A stretch of 64,000 bases of DNA. Origin: Hepsetus odoe. Lineage: Eukaryota; Chordata; Actinopteri; Characiformes; Hepsetidae. Made by a program: the position numbers and the translations under genes. The stretch spans positions 15,085,671-15,149,670 of the forward strand of contig CM029384.1 of assembly GCA_017165825.1 (NCBI GenBank). The letters run 5' to 3'. Below the pieces are notes generated by a model that had not been told where the DNA came from, did not search any database, and saw nothing but the letters and a program-made list of their open reading frames with translations. Below, piece after piece: positions 1 through 13,954 of this stretch (within the stretch, counting starts at the first letter, position 1; the number at the start of each line of letters is the position of its first letter).

Positions 1-1180
1 GGGGGGGGGCATGACAAAAAAATGGAGCAGTGAAAGTTGAAGCTCTGAAAGCTCTTGTTCTCCAGCAACCAGAGTGAATGAAGAAGGGACTTGGAAAGGG
101 AGCTAGAAGCTCTAGGAGATACAACACAAATCAAAAGTGCTGCTATTGGTCTCATTGGCCAGGTTGCTGCCCCTAGACCATGGGAGAGATGTACCTCTAG
201 GTTCAGTCTTATTTGCACAAGAGGAGGTCTTTGATGAAAAGCCTAGCTAACCTTCATACACCAGCTTCTTATGGACCTTTTTTTGAACTGCCAGGCTAGT
301 GGTAGTTGTAGTGCTAGTAAGCAGCAAGCCAGCAAGTGTAACAGCTTCTCTTTTTGAATGGGCAGTTGCACTGTTTTTCTGCTTAACCCTCAGTGCCAGT
401 AACACAACCTACTCAGCATGCCCAAAGGCACCAGCTTCTACCTTCTCAGTGCCCTGAATCCGCCTGGGCTTACTGAGCAGGGAGCGGGATTGGCATTTAG
501 CAGAAACCAACTGCCGCCTTCTTCCAAGTAAATATTTGTGCCTTTCATGGAAAAAGGAAGAACTGAGTTACAGCACAACACCCTGAGGTTGAGGAGCACA
601 GATGGCTATGAATAATGACTTCTGGGGAAACTGAAGCGACATGGACAGAAAAAAAAAAGTGATCAAAATCTGTATGGCAAAGAAGGCAGTTATAAGGAAG
701 GTCTGAAAAGAACTGTAATGTTGAGGCAGCGAGAATCAAAGTTGTTGTTTTTTTTTTTTTAACTTGAAAGATTGTAAAGACTGTGTCCCAATGTTGTAAG
801 AACCAGGGTCATGCCTAATCCTCACTTCAGCTGGAAATATGGTTTTGTTTATGTGAGGAGTAGAGTAGCAGAAAGTGCTTGCATATGAATGTATTAAGAT
901 CGGGGACCTAAACCATTGGTCAGCCCCCATCTTATTCTTGTACTTTCACAAGACACTGTTTACATGTGTGAAGACAATTTTTTTTTATCTGCTATCTTTT
1001 GTAAAGATGTTTCAACCTTATGTATGTTCATATGACTTGTGGTTAATGCTTGAAGAAAAAATATGTATATATCCCAGAGAAACAACAACAAAAGCAAGCA
1101 GACTGAAAATACTTTGCACATATTTATATTTATAATAAATCATTTCAGTAATTTATATTAAAGAGTACTATTTTTGTAAA
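1..1180 (+). other. candidate 3' UTR end of a plus-strand neighbour
   Basis: There is no coding sequence. Plus-strand poly(A) hexamers AATAAA (1134-1139) and ATTAAA (1157-1162) are followed by a T/G-rich stretch around 1191-1210, the arrangement of a cleavage region. In mammals the next gene past TMEM235 is SOCS3, transcribed toward it, so a plus-strand 3' end here would fit socs3. That identity is inference from synteny only. Confidence 0.25.
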
Positions 1181-2280
1181 AACGATATCATTGTCTTTGG
1201 TGGTTTCTGCAGCTTTACACATGACGTCTAGATACTGAGGAACGCTTAACCCATCAGTGCGACCATCACTGTAACTGAAAGTTAGTCGAGGCCTGTTGGC
1301 TTTGAGCTCGTTCTTTGGCAACATTTTAGATCTAGTATTCCTTTAAGGTTAACACACCCATTCAAGCCCAGCCATGCTCTTTGCTCAGCATATTTGGAAA
1401 AATCTGATCTCAGAGCAGCAAGTCCTGCTGGGATGAATCAGACTCCCTCAGAACTAGATGAGGGTTAATGTTGATTCAGAGATATTTACTCCTAAAAGCG
1501 GGAATTTTCCCCCCCCCCCTCATCTCTGACCTGGCATTTCCAGTAAGTCTTTGACTCTTGTGAGTAACCAATCCTTTGTATGTACAGGATTATCATCAGT
1601 GTATCACATACTATGATATGACAAACTCATCCGTCATTACAGAAACAGGAAAAGTAAAATCACAAGGAAAAATGGGTTTCGTCTCTTCCGAACTATTTCA
1701 ATGGCTCTTGACCACGTGTCAAGGACAAAGGTGTAACCTTAAATCTAATAGATAAACTTTCCCTTCGGTAGAGGATTTTCTCAAATGTGAAAAATGAGAC
1801 TGTGAATGTCTTTAGGGGACCAACAGTGGTTTTCTATTTCCCCAGAGCCCTTGCTGGCCACAACTTACAAAAAATATCAATGAAACTAGAACCACAGGGT
1901 ATTCATTTGAAACTTGATTTTAACCCTTAAGCTCTAATGAACACACCACAGGCCCAGACTTTCATTCCTCCCTCTCATATGTATAGCATTTACATATTAG
2001 TTTCATACACTGTCAGAAAAGAGACACTGTAGGGATACATTTTTTGGTTACCTTAAATAAGCTTTTTTGGCTCAGAAGAAAGGGGCATATATCCATGATA
2101 ATGAGGCTTCAGCCTTTTTTGGATCAACTACCTTCAAAACTATTGCTCCTTCAGAAAGCCTAAACATTTCCAAAACATCCCACAATCTTCTTTACAACAA
2201 GACAATGCAGTTATAACTGTTTATGACTTTTCCTGGGTCAACTGTTCTAAGGGCTTTAGCGTGGCAAGCTTTCACCTGCT

Positions 2281-2372
2281 CAAGTCAAGTCAAATCAAGC
2301 CAGTTTGATTTATACAGCGCTCGCTACAACCGTTGTTGTCACAAAGCAGCTTTACAGAATCCGAGTCCGAGT
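2281..2372 (-). repeat. LINE/SINE 3' tail of L2-like type
   Basis: On the minus strand it reads GTAAAGCTGCTTTGTGAC, then a GCGCT core, then TTGACTTGA-type 5-bp repeats. This is the common fish 3'-end module seen also at 18428 with TTGAA repeats. Confidence 0.55.
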
Positions 2373-2803
2373 CCCGAGTGTGTTCATACAGTGAGTACAA
2401 TATAAACAAAGTGATCTCCAGCGAAGGGTGGGGAGAACGTCCAGAGATGGAAAGCTGCGTGCTGTAAGCAGCTTTTGTTTAGTTATTGTATGCTCTTTAG
2501 TCTCTTGTGGGTGTTCCTCATGTCAACAACTCTGCTGAAGTGGTGCGGGCGAGGAGGACTGGTGTGTCTGCTGGGAAACCGATTAGGCCTGCTCCGATGT
2601 CAAGTCTGTGTTGTGGTCTACCCAGTACGAGCAAAACACAGCTAGTGTTACACACACGCACATGGGGCCAGAGCATGTGAATGCCAAAGACGATTTTAGT
2701 GTCTGCCACAACTACGTCTAAGGACGTGTCTACACTCTGGCATGCATACACTCTTCACGTCTTGTGTAAATACCTCTCCTCCAGCTGAGTATTCCCCGCG
2801 ACA

Positions 2804-2811
2804 TGACGTCA
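2804..2811. promoter_or_regulatory. perfect CRE palindrome TGACGTCA
   Basis: Full 8-bp CREB/ATF site, one of four in the gene desert. Occupancy is unknown. Confidence 0.3.
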
Positions 2812-4078
2812 GCGAGAAGACCGATTTGACAGTCAATAATGCAGTGTCTAGTAGAGCGTTGGTTTCGTGTACATGAACTTTCTACAGATGTACACAAAGG
2901 ACCTCTGAGTAATTTTTTCCCACACTGAAACATCTACATGCATTTTGGGGCTCTCATGCCAAAGCCTAATAAATCTGAGGAGGTAAAGGAGGAAGAAAAA
3001 CAGTTCCTATTTTAGAGAACACATCCTACATTTAATTTTTTTTTTTACCCACTCTTTCATAGAGTCTACTCATAACATTACTAATAACATCTTTATCTAT
3101 CAAAATCATCTTTACATGGCCATTTAGAACATTAAAAAAATTATAATTTTCTGACATATGTAAATGATCTCTATTCTGATTGGCTGCCCATGTGCTTTCC
3201 TCATTCAAGAAGCAGCCCAGGCTGAAACACCCTCTATAGCTAGAACATTTGTGGGTGGAACTAAACTGCTGCAAGCTGTTTGAACAGTATGTTTTGAACC
3301 TTTTACAATGTTCACATATTCTATCTTTTTTTTTTTTTTTGGCCTTTTCCTCAGTTATATTAGACTTTTAATTAATGGACTTTTAATTTTAATTTATGTA
3401 AAGAGATTTTATTCCAATTTATTTTAAAACGTTTTGCTCAGACTAAGTGTCATGAAATGTTCACATAATGCTAGGGGCAAAAAAAAAAAAAAAGATTAAA
3501 TGATTATTCAGACAAAAAACTTACTTCATGCGCTTTACATATGATTCCTGAACATCTGTTTATGATGTGTCAGGCCTGTTTCACTGCAGCCCTTGTCTCA
3601 CTTCCTCCAAGCACGCTTTGCACTCTCTGTCCTCTTCCTGTTGCTCAGGAGTTTACAGTAAACCAGAAAAAAAATACTTGCCTGTTTCAAAACGCATGCA
3701 AACTATGAAACTCAGACAGAAACTCTGATCGTACCGAGCTCAAAGCTGACTGAAAAACCAAAAAGATAAAAACCTGGCACTGTCAGGGTCTGAAAAAAAT
3801 GGACAGACTCTGTCCCTGCGCTGTCACCCTTAAGGGTACACATTCAGCTATTTTAGATATGGAACATGTTCCCACATTCCATTGCTGTGAAGATAGGTCC
3901 CTTATCCCTGGAAAAGTGTACATAGTTACTTTTTAAGTTTTAATTTTAATTGAACATATTGTTTAAGCAGCTTAAATAAAATTGTCAGTTTTTTTTTTTT
4001 TGGTCTGTTGTTTATTGCTCAGCAAAAAAGGATCCCTGCATGAAAGAGCAGGAACGTGACTCCTGCCCAGGTTACAGA

Positions 4079-4115
4079 TGTCCTTGCATAGCTTAAGTGA
4101 AACTATGCAAGGACA
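4079..4115. repeat. perfect 13-bp inverted repeat (hairpin)
   Basis: TGTCCTTGCATAG at 4079-4091 pairs exactly with CTATGCAAGGACA at 4103-4115 across an 11-nt loop. The loop sequence is nearly repeated just downstream (TTAAGTGAAA), so a template-switch origin is likely. Confidence 0.6.
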
Positions 4116-5706
4116 TAGTTTAAGTGAAAGCTGCGTTCATATCACATGTGAAGGTGGAGCAGCTGAAAAACACACACACACACACACACCCAAGAACTCC
4201 CACACTGCGAGACCACTGTCAGTTGTAAATCCACTTATGGTCTATAGCTTTCATCTTAAGCAAATAACTTGTTGCTCAACTGTTCCAGGTGTCAAAAATA
4301 ACAGCTGTTTATGGACGTTGGTAAATGTACTTTTACACTTATTAGTGTTGCTGCAAACTGTACAGACCATCCAGTGCATTGCACTAATGAAACACATTTG
4401 AAAATATTTGCTGCCTGCATCAGTACAATCAAACCCCATGGGACTTGTTACCATGATCAGTTTTATGTTTTCAATTCTATTCTTAGTTTTCACCTGAAGT
4501 CACACTTTTAAAAGGCCACTAGGTTGTTTTTTTGTTTTTTTGCCAAAATGCCAGATAGTTGTTTGTATTGCATGATGGTTTGCATTAACCACTGATGACT
4601 GTATTCCTATTAAACCCCAACAAAGGAAGAAAGATAAGAGGAAGTGGTGGATTTATTCTATTAGATGTACATCTATCTCTGGGTAGGGAATTATAAAAAT
4701 GACAACCAGAAGTACATAATGAACTTTGCAGCCAGCATCTGATCAAGTTTTTAAATTAATGTATTTTTAGTTTAAATTATTGTATCTTTATTATGTATAC
4801 ATCAATGTTCTGTGGGTTGTGCTTGTTAGATCAGGCTATAGCTGCATTCCAAACCACACGCTCCTATACTTTACACACATTTTTTGTGCATGTACAATGA
4901 TTATGTACTATTTTTACACTGTATAGAGTGTGGGAGCATGCGGTTTGGGATGTGGCCATAGTTATGTTAACAGTTAGCTAATGATAGCTACATAATAAGT
5001 CCTCGGCTTAAAGGGACGTTTAACTTGCAGCCTGAAAACCTGAGAGCTGATTTTTGGACAGAGGATGGTAGCTAACATTAGCTAAATTTTACCTTTTCTT
5101 TGAGACAGTGAAAATTCATCTGCCAGGCAACAGCATTATGAACCGGTCCAGACTGAAAATACACACCAATATCTGTATTTCTGTAATCTTTCATCCAGAT
5201 TGCAATGTGAGGGGAAGGATTCTCCACCAGATAGATGCAGACTCTGCTGTTTTTAGTGACACTGCAGCAGATGTTAAGCAGATGTCAATTAAAATTACCC
5301 TGATCTTTTTTAAGAACATTTTGTTCCCATATCTTTGTTCTTTTCCTGAAAGATTGATTAAATAAGTGTTTGCTTATAACAGAGAAATGTACTTCCCATG
5401 TTGGAGATCTGTTTTTGCCTTTGAGGGCTCTGTGCTAGTTGCATGATTAAAAACTATAAATCAAAGGACTTCAAGAACATTCTGTTCTAAACCAAAGGTA
5501 TTCTCACCAAAATAAAAACAATCCTATTATCCTCTTTAAGTAAAGAACTCTTTGGAACTAATGCTAGAGTATCACCCCATCAATGTTTAAACTATCATGT
5601 TTCCCTGTATCTTCTAATCTACTAAAGAGAAATTCTAAAGTACTCGTGCATGAGATTCCAGAGAAGTGAGAGCCTGATTACGCAAGAAAATAAGCTGCTG
5701 TGAGCA

Positions 5707-5708
<2 letters not shown>

Positions 5709-5765
<57 letters not shown>

Positions 5766-5770
5766 CTCTC
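5709..5770. repeat. (CT)n microsatellite
   Basis: About 30 CT units, continuing into imperfect CT-rich sequence to about 5790. Confidence 0.98.
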
Positions 5771-5900
5771 TTTCCTCCTCCCCTCAGTCTGTTCTTCACC
5801 TCCCACTCACATGGCCTTTGTTGGTGAGGTGTACAAATGCACACCAATTCCTGCATCTGTGCCTTCCAAAGAAAAGCAGTGCTACATCACAGCATAACAG

Positions 5901-5901
<1 letters not shown>

Positions 5902-5967
<66 letters not shown>
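5902..5967. repeat. (TA)n microsatellite
   Basis: Uninterrupted alternating AT for about 65 bp, able to extrude a cruciform. Confidence 0.98.
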
Positions 5968-5969
<2 letters not shown>

Positions 5970-8900
5970 ATAGAGCAGCTCAGATTTGTTTGGTGTCTAT
6001 GGTTTTGACTTCTATACTTCTACCATGTATAGAGGTTGGTATACAAGGTTGATATAGCCTACCAGGTATGAAAGGTGAACGTGTACACCCCACTAGTTTG
6101 AAATTTCCCTTTAAACTTGTTGAATGAGTAAGTAACTAATAATTCAGTAATTCAGTAATATAAAAGGTTTAAGAGTATAAATTAAATTCAGGCTTTGTGA
6201 TGGCTGCTAGTTTAGATAAGGCACTTATAACATATAATGAAAAAAACAACAACTTACAAGCAAGTTTCTTTGTATTTTTTTTTTAATAACTTGCTGCAGT
6301 GTAAGGAGGTTAGGAGGCAGTTCACTCAATGTTTGCTGGTGGCAGTAAACTTCCTTCAGTTTTTAGTTCAGTTTGACTAGTAGCCCCATTGAAACACAAG
6401 AGAAATGAACTCAAGACATCCAAAGCATCATGGATGATGGACTAGGCTAGGAACATGAAACAAAGAAGCTTACTTGGGGTATTAAGTAAATCCAAAAGAT
6501 TTCACACCTCACAAAGAGAAACACATGGTGAGCGTGATAAAGATGAGGCCATGTGCAGAGTTCAGGTTACTTGCGACAAGTAGTCAGAGCCTTATCAGGA
6601 CTCTGTCTGATAGTTCTTTAAAATGACAGCTACTCAGAAGAACTTATCTCTGGCCAAGGTGATAAAGTTTCATGATAAATGGAAAAAAAAAGAAATAAGG
6701 AAACTGGCAGACAAAATATCCTTGTAGTAAAAAGCTGTCTGTCAGATTGTAGGGAATCCCCACCTCATCCCCCCATACAAATGAGTAGACTGTCGTCATT
6801 TGTGTCATTTGCATCTGTGATGTGCTGCCTGAGCATATCTCAGAGGAAATTACGGACGTTTTTTTTTTTTTTTTTTTTTTTTTTAAGAGAGACGCAGCCA
6901 CTGACATTTAGGCTGACTTTTTATAAAAACTGTGTGCCACGTTGCTTCCTGAGAGCTTAGATGTCATATGTGGTGTCTCAAAACCAGTCAGACTGACCTG
7001 ATAAACTGATAGAAACATGGAAACAAAGCGCAATACTGCAAAACCGTAATGTTAAATGATACTAATATGCTATGTTAATTATTTAAATATAGCTAGAAGA
7101 GCTTTACACAGAAATAACCAAACAGCAAATGATAATGAATCATGATAATATAATAATAAAACATGAATAATGGATTATAACAGTTAAAGCAATGCAATGA
7201 TAGTAATGCTAATAGTAAGTATGCATAAAAAAGGACAATAAAAAAAGGAAAAAAAATATTCCTTTATTTATCTTCTTCTTTTCATTATTATGACTAGTTG
7301 GTCTGAACACGCCTGCCTGCTCTCAACGTTCCATGGGTTCCATGGTAAAAGGCAGCCAGTGTGGCCCAGACAATGTTTTGAGTATGAGTCACTTGAGGTA
7401 CGCCCCGCTGCCATTCACACACAAGTGACAAACTTCAATGAACTTGGTTGACCTCTTCACTTTAAAATGTCTCCAGTGTCTCTCTGTTAGTCTGGTCAAA
7501 ACAAATCAACCCATGTGGCTCTGACATTATAGATCATTCAGAAATGCTGAATGCTTTATACTACTGTTCCACTATGAGCGTATGTACAACACTGTGTTAA
7601 ATTCCTGAGCCTCGGCATGTATGTATATACATTTTAGTATGTGATAATGTGCACAACAAAGTGCAGAAAAAACATTTTACATCTAAAGAGGAAATAAAAT
7701 TCAGTGGAATACACCTGATGGTTTGAATGATGACTCATAACTATCTCTGGTATATAAAACTATGACAACTACAATACTACAACTTAGGCACGTATCTAAA
7801 TGTATTACTCATCACTGGATTCTCACAGAACATCGGCATTATTTTTAGCTTCAGCAGAATGTAGTTCAAATGTTGATTTAAGAGGCCATTATCCTGGACT
7901 GCTGTTTGGTCTTGAGACTATTGTTACTCCTTTAGTGTGAGTGGCTGGTCATGGTCAGTAGATGGGCTTACACAGTAGAACGGACCTGCATAAAACATTT
8001 ATCCTATACAGCCTGTACATGGAAGTAATTTACCTGTAGACTATTTGTTGATGTGCAGCTTATGTTGAACTCTCCTATTCATATTCTTCCTTAATTTCCT
8101 TCTTCTGATAAAACTGGTCTTTGTTGGTAAAGTGGGATGCACAGGGTTTTCCCCACACCTGCCAGACTAACTTAGAAGTCACATGGAACTACAGGAAACT
8201 GTTGATAATAGAAACTGTTGACAACATACTTCTCCAAAAAGCCAATTCACTGGGAAAAATACAGAGCAGGGAAACTGCAGGTGCTTTCACTGTAATAGCC
8301 CTGGAATTTATGATCTCTTGACCTGTTCCTCTTATGTACTTTCACAACATTACGGTGAGGAAATGAATGCACAGAATGCACAAATGTGGGCATCATTGGA
8401 AAATGAGTTTGTTTTTTTATTTTAACTAAGGCAGTGCTTGAATCACTTTATTTAATTGCTTTGTTTCAGGCTAGCATAGTGGACCTCCAAGCAACACAGC
8501 AAACAAGTGATGACCCAGTTTGGGCCCAAATACCAGTAATGACCTGATTTGTGTAATGAAACACAACCATAACTTAACTTAAAAAAAAAAAAAGCAAAAT
8601 AAATGCAATACATGGTAGGTTGCATGTGGGTCGCATGTGGCACAAACTCCATGACATCCCTTACTTGTGGATGCTGCAGCTGGGCTTGCAATGATCCACG
8701 CTACCCTTTCCCTAAATTATGACTCATAACTGCCCTAACCAGGCCGTTTTTGACCCAGAATTATCTGCTGTTTGGGATAAGACTCAGACTGAACTGTATC
8801 ATCAGTTCTTACTGATTTTTTTTTTTTACACAAAATGTAATCACATAATTATTAATAAAAACACACATTAAGCATTTATGAAATTATCATTAAATAATTA

Positions 8901-9571
8901 TGAAATCAAATGAAACCGTATATAGTGGTTGAAATAAATTATTTATTGGTTTTATTAATCATTGCCGTATTTTTTGTGTTTTGCTGTCTGACCAATTAGC
9001 CTTTGTCTATCTCATTAACCATTAGCTAGTTTCCAACAACAGGAAAAGTGATGGCCATATATTATGGAAAGGTAATGTATATGGTGCTGGTATGAGTGTG
9101 CCAGGCACGGTATTACATGGTTTGTTACTTTAACAAACATCCATCTTTTTTTCATGTCATTGACCTTGAGCTGCTCTCAGTCCTTATTAAGCTCAATTCT
9201 CTTTTTCTGGTGGAAACAAACCAGTCCAGCTGACAGCTTGACCAATGAAAGCAAGGGGGATGGCGAGGAAAACAGTAAGGTGGAACTACAAAAAAGGAAT
9301 TTCCAATTTGTCAGTGTAGTATACAGTCTGTAAAACAGGACTTACAGAAAGGGTTCCAGTGTTTGGTTCTCATGTTTCTCATGTTTCAAGTCATGTTTCT
9401 AAATGAGTTGTGAGTTGGAAACACCTTTAAATGATAATAACCTCCCCTAATGTAAAATGTTCTTTAAAAGATCCCTTAGTATAGTAAAAAAAAAAAAAAA
9501 AAACCCTACACTATGGTCATGATAAAATTGAAATAATCAATATATAATTTTATATATTATAATATTTTATA

Positions 9572-9824
9572 GAGGGGCGGTGGTGGCCTAGTGGTTAGGG
9601 CGTTGACCGCATGATCGGAGGATCGGGGGTTCAGACCCCTTCCCAATAGGTTGCCCTGAGGTACCCTTGAGCAAGGTGCTGTCCCCATCACGCTCCTCCC
9701 TGCGATGGGCTGGTGACCTGTCCAGGGTGTGTCTCCCGTCCTTCGCCCTGTGTGAGCTGGGATGGACTCCAGCACTCCCCCGCGACCCCGCTTGGGACAA
9801 GCGGCAGAAAATGACTGACATGAC
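9572..9824 (+). mobile_element. full-length tRNA-derived SINE with target duplication
   Basis: The tRNA-like head has box A TGGCCTAGTGG at 9584-9594 and box B GGTTCAGACCC at 9628-9638. The body ends in a GACAAGCGGCAGAAAATG tail. It is flanked by a 12-bp target-site duplication TAATATTTTATA at 9560-9571 and 9825-9836, marking the exact insertion. Confidence 0.85.
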
Positions 9825-9874
9825 TAATATTTTATATTACAATACATTTTTTATGTTAAATAATATAGTGACAT

Positions 9875-9999
9875 CCCTGTGATGGGCTGGCGACCTGTCT
9901 AGGGTGCGTCCCCCGTCCTCGCTCTGTGTGCGTTGGGTTGGACACCAGCACTCCCCCCGCGACCCCGTTTGGGACAAGCGGCAGAAAATGGATGGATGG
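9875..9999 (+). mobile_element. short retroposon equal to the 3' part of the 9572 SINE
   Basis: This 125-bp insertion starts at CCCTGTGATGGGCTGG and ends in GGATGGATGG. It is bounded by a 13-bp target duplication AATATAGTGACAT at 9862-9874 and 10000-10012. Confidence 0.85.
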
Positions 10000-10369
10000 A
10001 ATATAGTGACATAAAAAGGGGAAAAAAGGAATCATAGCCTTACACAATACAATAAAATGCAGCCTGACAAGCATGATATGGTTTATCCATGGATTTCTCT
10101 AGAATTCTCAGCTTCAGATTAGTTTCATGTTCTCTGAAAGTTATCTTTTAAACTTGCACAAACATGCTGATCTACAGATTACAGATTGTCCCACAGATTA
10201 CGGAATACTATAGTAGCTAAAAAGGAAACAGATATTCTTCCTCACCATGCATAACCTGCATGTACAGAGTACAAATAAATCAAACACCTCAAAAAGCCTG
10301 CCTCACAAAAGGGCTTAAAGGTAAACAACAGTAAATATACTGAGGCTTTTTCTGGACTGAAGGCCTCCT

Positions 10370-10377
10370 TGACGTCA
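10370..10377. promoter_or_regulatory. perfect CRE palindrome TGACGTCA
   Basis: Full 8-bp CREB/ATF site in intergenic DNA. Confidence 0.3.
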
Positions 10378-13300
10378 GTCAATCTGAAGTACACTGAGAT
10401 CCTTAAAATTGCATTTGACTGACACAAACATTCAAGTAGTGCTGTGTCGCACGGAATGCAATTCATTTTTCTTTACACATTCATCCAAACTGAGTGCTAT
10501 TAGGCTAAAAGGTCAGCCACACCTCAGGACTCAGAACATACCAGAAGGACTAGGGCAGAAGTTCTCCAGGCCCAGTGTTTGAAACCTGTTAATTCCATAA
10601 GCGACCTTTCAACCACTTATCAGTTTGTTCTGCTTTTAATCCTGTTTTATTTTTATTTTATATACTTAAGTTTGTGTTCTTTTTACATTTATTGTTGCTT
10701 GGTAGTCTGAAATGCATTACAGTTTCTATGAAATGGGCCATATAAATCAAACATTTCTTGTATTGTCTTTGAAAACTTTCACTTTTGAAGACTGTTTGAG
10801 TGGTTCCCCAGAAGACCTATCACACAAAATGGCCATTCGATTGAAAGTCACTGGAAAGCCTGATCAGAGAAACCAAAAAGGTCAGCTTCCTTTTTTTATA
10901 TGCCAGAAATCTTAAGAAGGGGATTCCAGTGTATTCCTATGCAGAGTAAAAACCAAATGGATCAACAGACATCACAACTGGCTAAATATGTATTTTATGG
11001 GAAGCTTTCTGGTAAAAGTGTAGAGCAGTGGAACTATAGGTGCTTTCACCAGATATCACTGAAGTGAACTTTTGCTGAATTCCACTCGTGTAATTTTACA
11101 AAGAATAACAAGCAAAAGTATAAATAGCAAATAAGAGGAAACAAAACTAGGTTCGTAACAACACATATAGAGAACTGTTGGCTGCTGGATGCTGTCTGAC
11201 CGCTTAGGTGGTCAAATGTGAATTGTAGTTGATTTCGTTTAATCGTTTTTAGCCTTGAGAAAAGAGAATCAAAAGCAAGAAAGCAAGGCACTCTCAGGAG
11301 GGAACACACAGAGAATAGGTTCTTTTATTAATTCCTATGCAAGTTGAAAGATTTTATCAACAAGAACTTCATTTTATCAACAATAAGCTTCACCTTACTT
11401 TTCAAATATGAGAGAAATGCTATTTTTGAGTAATTGAGTTAAATTCATCTTAAAAATGCTAGCGTGAAGGTGCAGGTTTTGTATTGTTCAATAAATTTTT
11501 CAATGTATGCCTTGAATGCCCTTTTGCTATAAAAGCCATAAAAATGATGCAAATAATGAGGAATTCATTGTTTGGTCTTTAGGGTTTAAGCAGTTAAAGA
11601 TCCATGAAAGAATCTTTCCACATGTCTGTGAATATTTAAGTTCATTGAGATTGTTCTTTTTTTTTTATCTTGTGTCATTTCTGCCATAAATGAATGGCCT
11701 TCTGCCAGATTCTTTGCAGAATCAACCCAATCATGCCACCACTCTTGCCATGCCACCACGGCTAGTGGAGCTTTCAGCACAACAGCTGAATAGTGTAGTG
11801 TTAGTTCCTCACAAAGTTAGCGAATTAGCACCCAAACATGGCTGATGTGACTTTCTTGTGACTAGGAAGTTGAAATATTATGGGAATGCAATATTACAGT
11901 AAATTGGGAAATGTTTCTGGTGACTGGTGAAATGTGAGGATGATATGCAATCACATGAGAAAACTTCCTGGTAAAAGTTCAACCGAATTACAGGATACAG
12001 TATTTGGACATTTTTCGTATGTAGAGATGATCCTGAGTCAACTTAGATGAAAATGTGACTTCCACACGCTCAGTTTAGCAGGGACCCCTAGCAACACTAC
12101 TAGGGGTATAATATATTTGTTGTGGTCTAACCATCTTGGAATTTGAGTTCTTCCTCTATCTTCAGCACAGGTCTGTTTGGCAGAGGGATACTGGGCTAAG
12201 AAAGCACACAACGATAAGTGACTTTCTGTTTAATTGCAACCTTTCTTCCACCGAACAGTGGCACAGGTTAATTGAAGGCAAAAGTTGTTAAGCAAGATAT
12301 GGTGTTGCTGCTTTTGAATTCAGATGTGTGAACTGATATCGCTACTAGGTAAATAGTACTGCACAATTGCTTCAGATGTGGATTAGCCAGTCAGTTTTAG
12401 AACGGGAAACCTTTTTGTGTTGTTTTGTAATTCAATTTCCTAGTTATGCTTTATCTTTAGGTTCACTGTTGTTCAACTCACATTCCAAACAATCTCAGCT
12501 TTCATATCTTGCACGCAAATTTTCCGTGTCTGGAACAGTATGTGTTGTCTGATAAAATCCTTTCCAGACCAGAAGAGGTTCCTCTAGAGAGCTGCATTTT
12601 AGAACACACACACACACAGCTTGATATCAACCTACAAACATAATCACAGCATAATTAAGTGTGTGGCGCACACAAACACATGCACAGTATAAACATATGC
12701 ACAATATATACACCATCTTCAAGCACATGCCTTTTGAGTGTTTAGAAGGTAAACTAAAGTAGGGCCCGAGAAGCGGCCTCAGTTGTACCACTTTCATTTT
12801 CGATTCAAAGCTGCTGTAAAATGATTTACTGTAAATGGTCCTAAAGCAAAGTAAAGAGGGTTAAAAAAAGAAAGTGAAAAAGATACAAATAGAATGAAAA
12901 AAATGACAGGGGCTTGTAGTATGACTCATATTAACACTCAGAGATCAAAGCGAATAAGGTGGTTGATCAAAGATTCTGGCTGTGCCGACTGCACCACCTG
13001 GAATATGAAGCGAGGGCTATCAGATCAAGCTGCATTAAATTGTTCTCACACAGCTTATTCTCATGTTCAGCTCATCTGTGAGCACAAGCTTACATCCTCA
13101 CTGCAAAATCCCCTCTGATATTAGATGATAAGTCTTTGGAAAAGTCAGTCAGATTCTGACTGCCTTAAGCTGATAAACGTATAAAAGTTCAGCATTTATT
13201 TTTGTTGAAGGAGCTGGCACTAATAAGCTCTAAAGCTTACTAAGCTATTTTAAGTGCTACTGTTTGCATCGCCTCCAGTCATAGAAGCAACAGAATTATC

Positions 13301-13557
13301 TGTACTAGTTAATGAGGTTTAATACCAGTTGTGTGTTGTGAGTTTTTTTTTTTTTTCTTTAGATAGATTAGTTTTTTTGTTTTGGTTATTGTTGTTATTC
13401 GTTACACAGACCCAGTTTCCTTTGCTCAGTTCAAAATCAGCAGAAAAGCATTTGACTGCAAAACTACTTACAACCTATTATCAATTCCCTTTTCCATATA
13501 CCTGGAACAATATATTCATTTAAACTTCATAAAGGTCTATAAGACACCCTTCATTTA

Positions 13558-13559
<2 letters not shown>

Positions 13560-13623
<64 letters not shown>
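13560..13623. repeat. (TA)n microsatellite
   Basis: About 32 TA units, ending TATGTATT. Confidence 0.98.
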
Positions 13624-13627
<4 letters not shown>

Positions 13628-13868
13628 TTAGGCCTTATTTTCATTTTCCACCAATGTCTACAGTGTGTAGCTGTTCCTGATAATGGTTTAACAAATGATC
13701 CATTATTATTATTATTTTTGACACAATGATGACAACGATGGTGAAGATGATTATTAGCATGATGTTTTCATGCTTAAATGTTTTCAGGTAAATGTTTATT
13801 TTTGGCCAAATGGAAAAAGCTTAAATAGAATTTAACAAGCACAATCATAGTGCTGAAAGTCCGGTTTT

Positions 13869-13954
13869 GAATTTGATGTTGAATTACTGAACCTAATATT
13901 GAATCTGATGTTGAATTACTGAACCTAATATTGAATCTGATGTTGAATTACTGA
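13869..13954. repeat. 32-bp tandem repeat, 2.7 copies
   Basis: Units start at 13869, 13901 and 13933. Each carries GATGTTGAATTACTGAACC, and the first differs from the second at one base. The third stops after 22 bp. Confidence 0.9.

Larger units (their letters stand above)
1181..9559. other. intergenic, no gene seen
   Basis: This stretch holds an L2-like LINE tail at 2281-2372, a CREB palindrome at 2804, a 13-bp-stem hairpin at 4079-4115, a CT run at 5709-5770, a TA run at 5902-5967 and a long T run at 6860-6884. Open frames here are short and look random. Confidence 0.6.

Noticed and set aside
5635..6052. Open frames over the CT and TA runs
   Set aside because: Low-complexity repeat translations with no conserved flanks.
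9584..9638. A functional tRNA gene (box A and box B present)
   Set aside because: The sequence does not fold into a full cloverleaf and continues into the SINE body with a retroposon tail and target duplication.
9557..9882. Overlapping 70-77-codon frames on both strands
   Set aside because: They are inside a SINE with defined target duplications.
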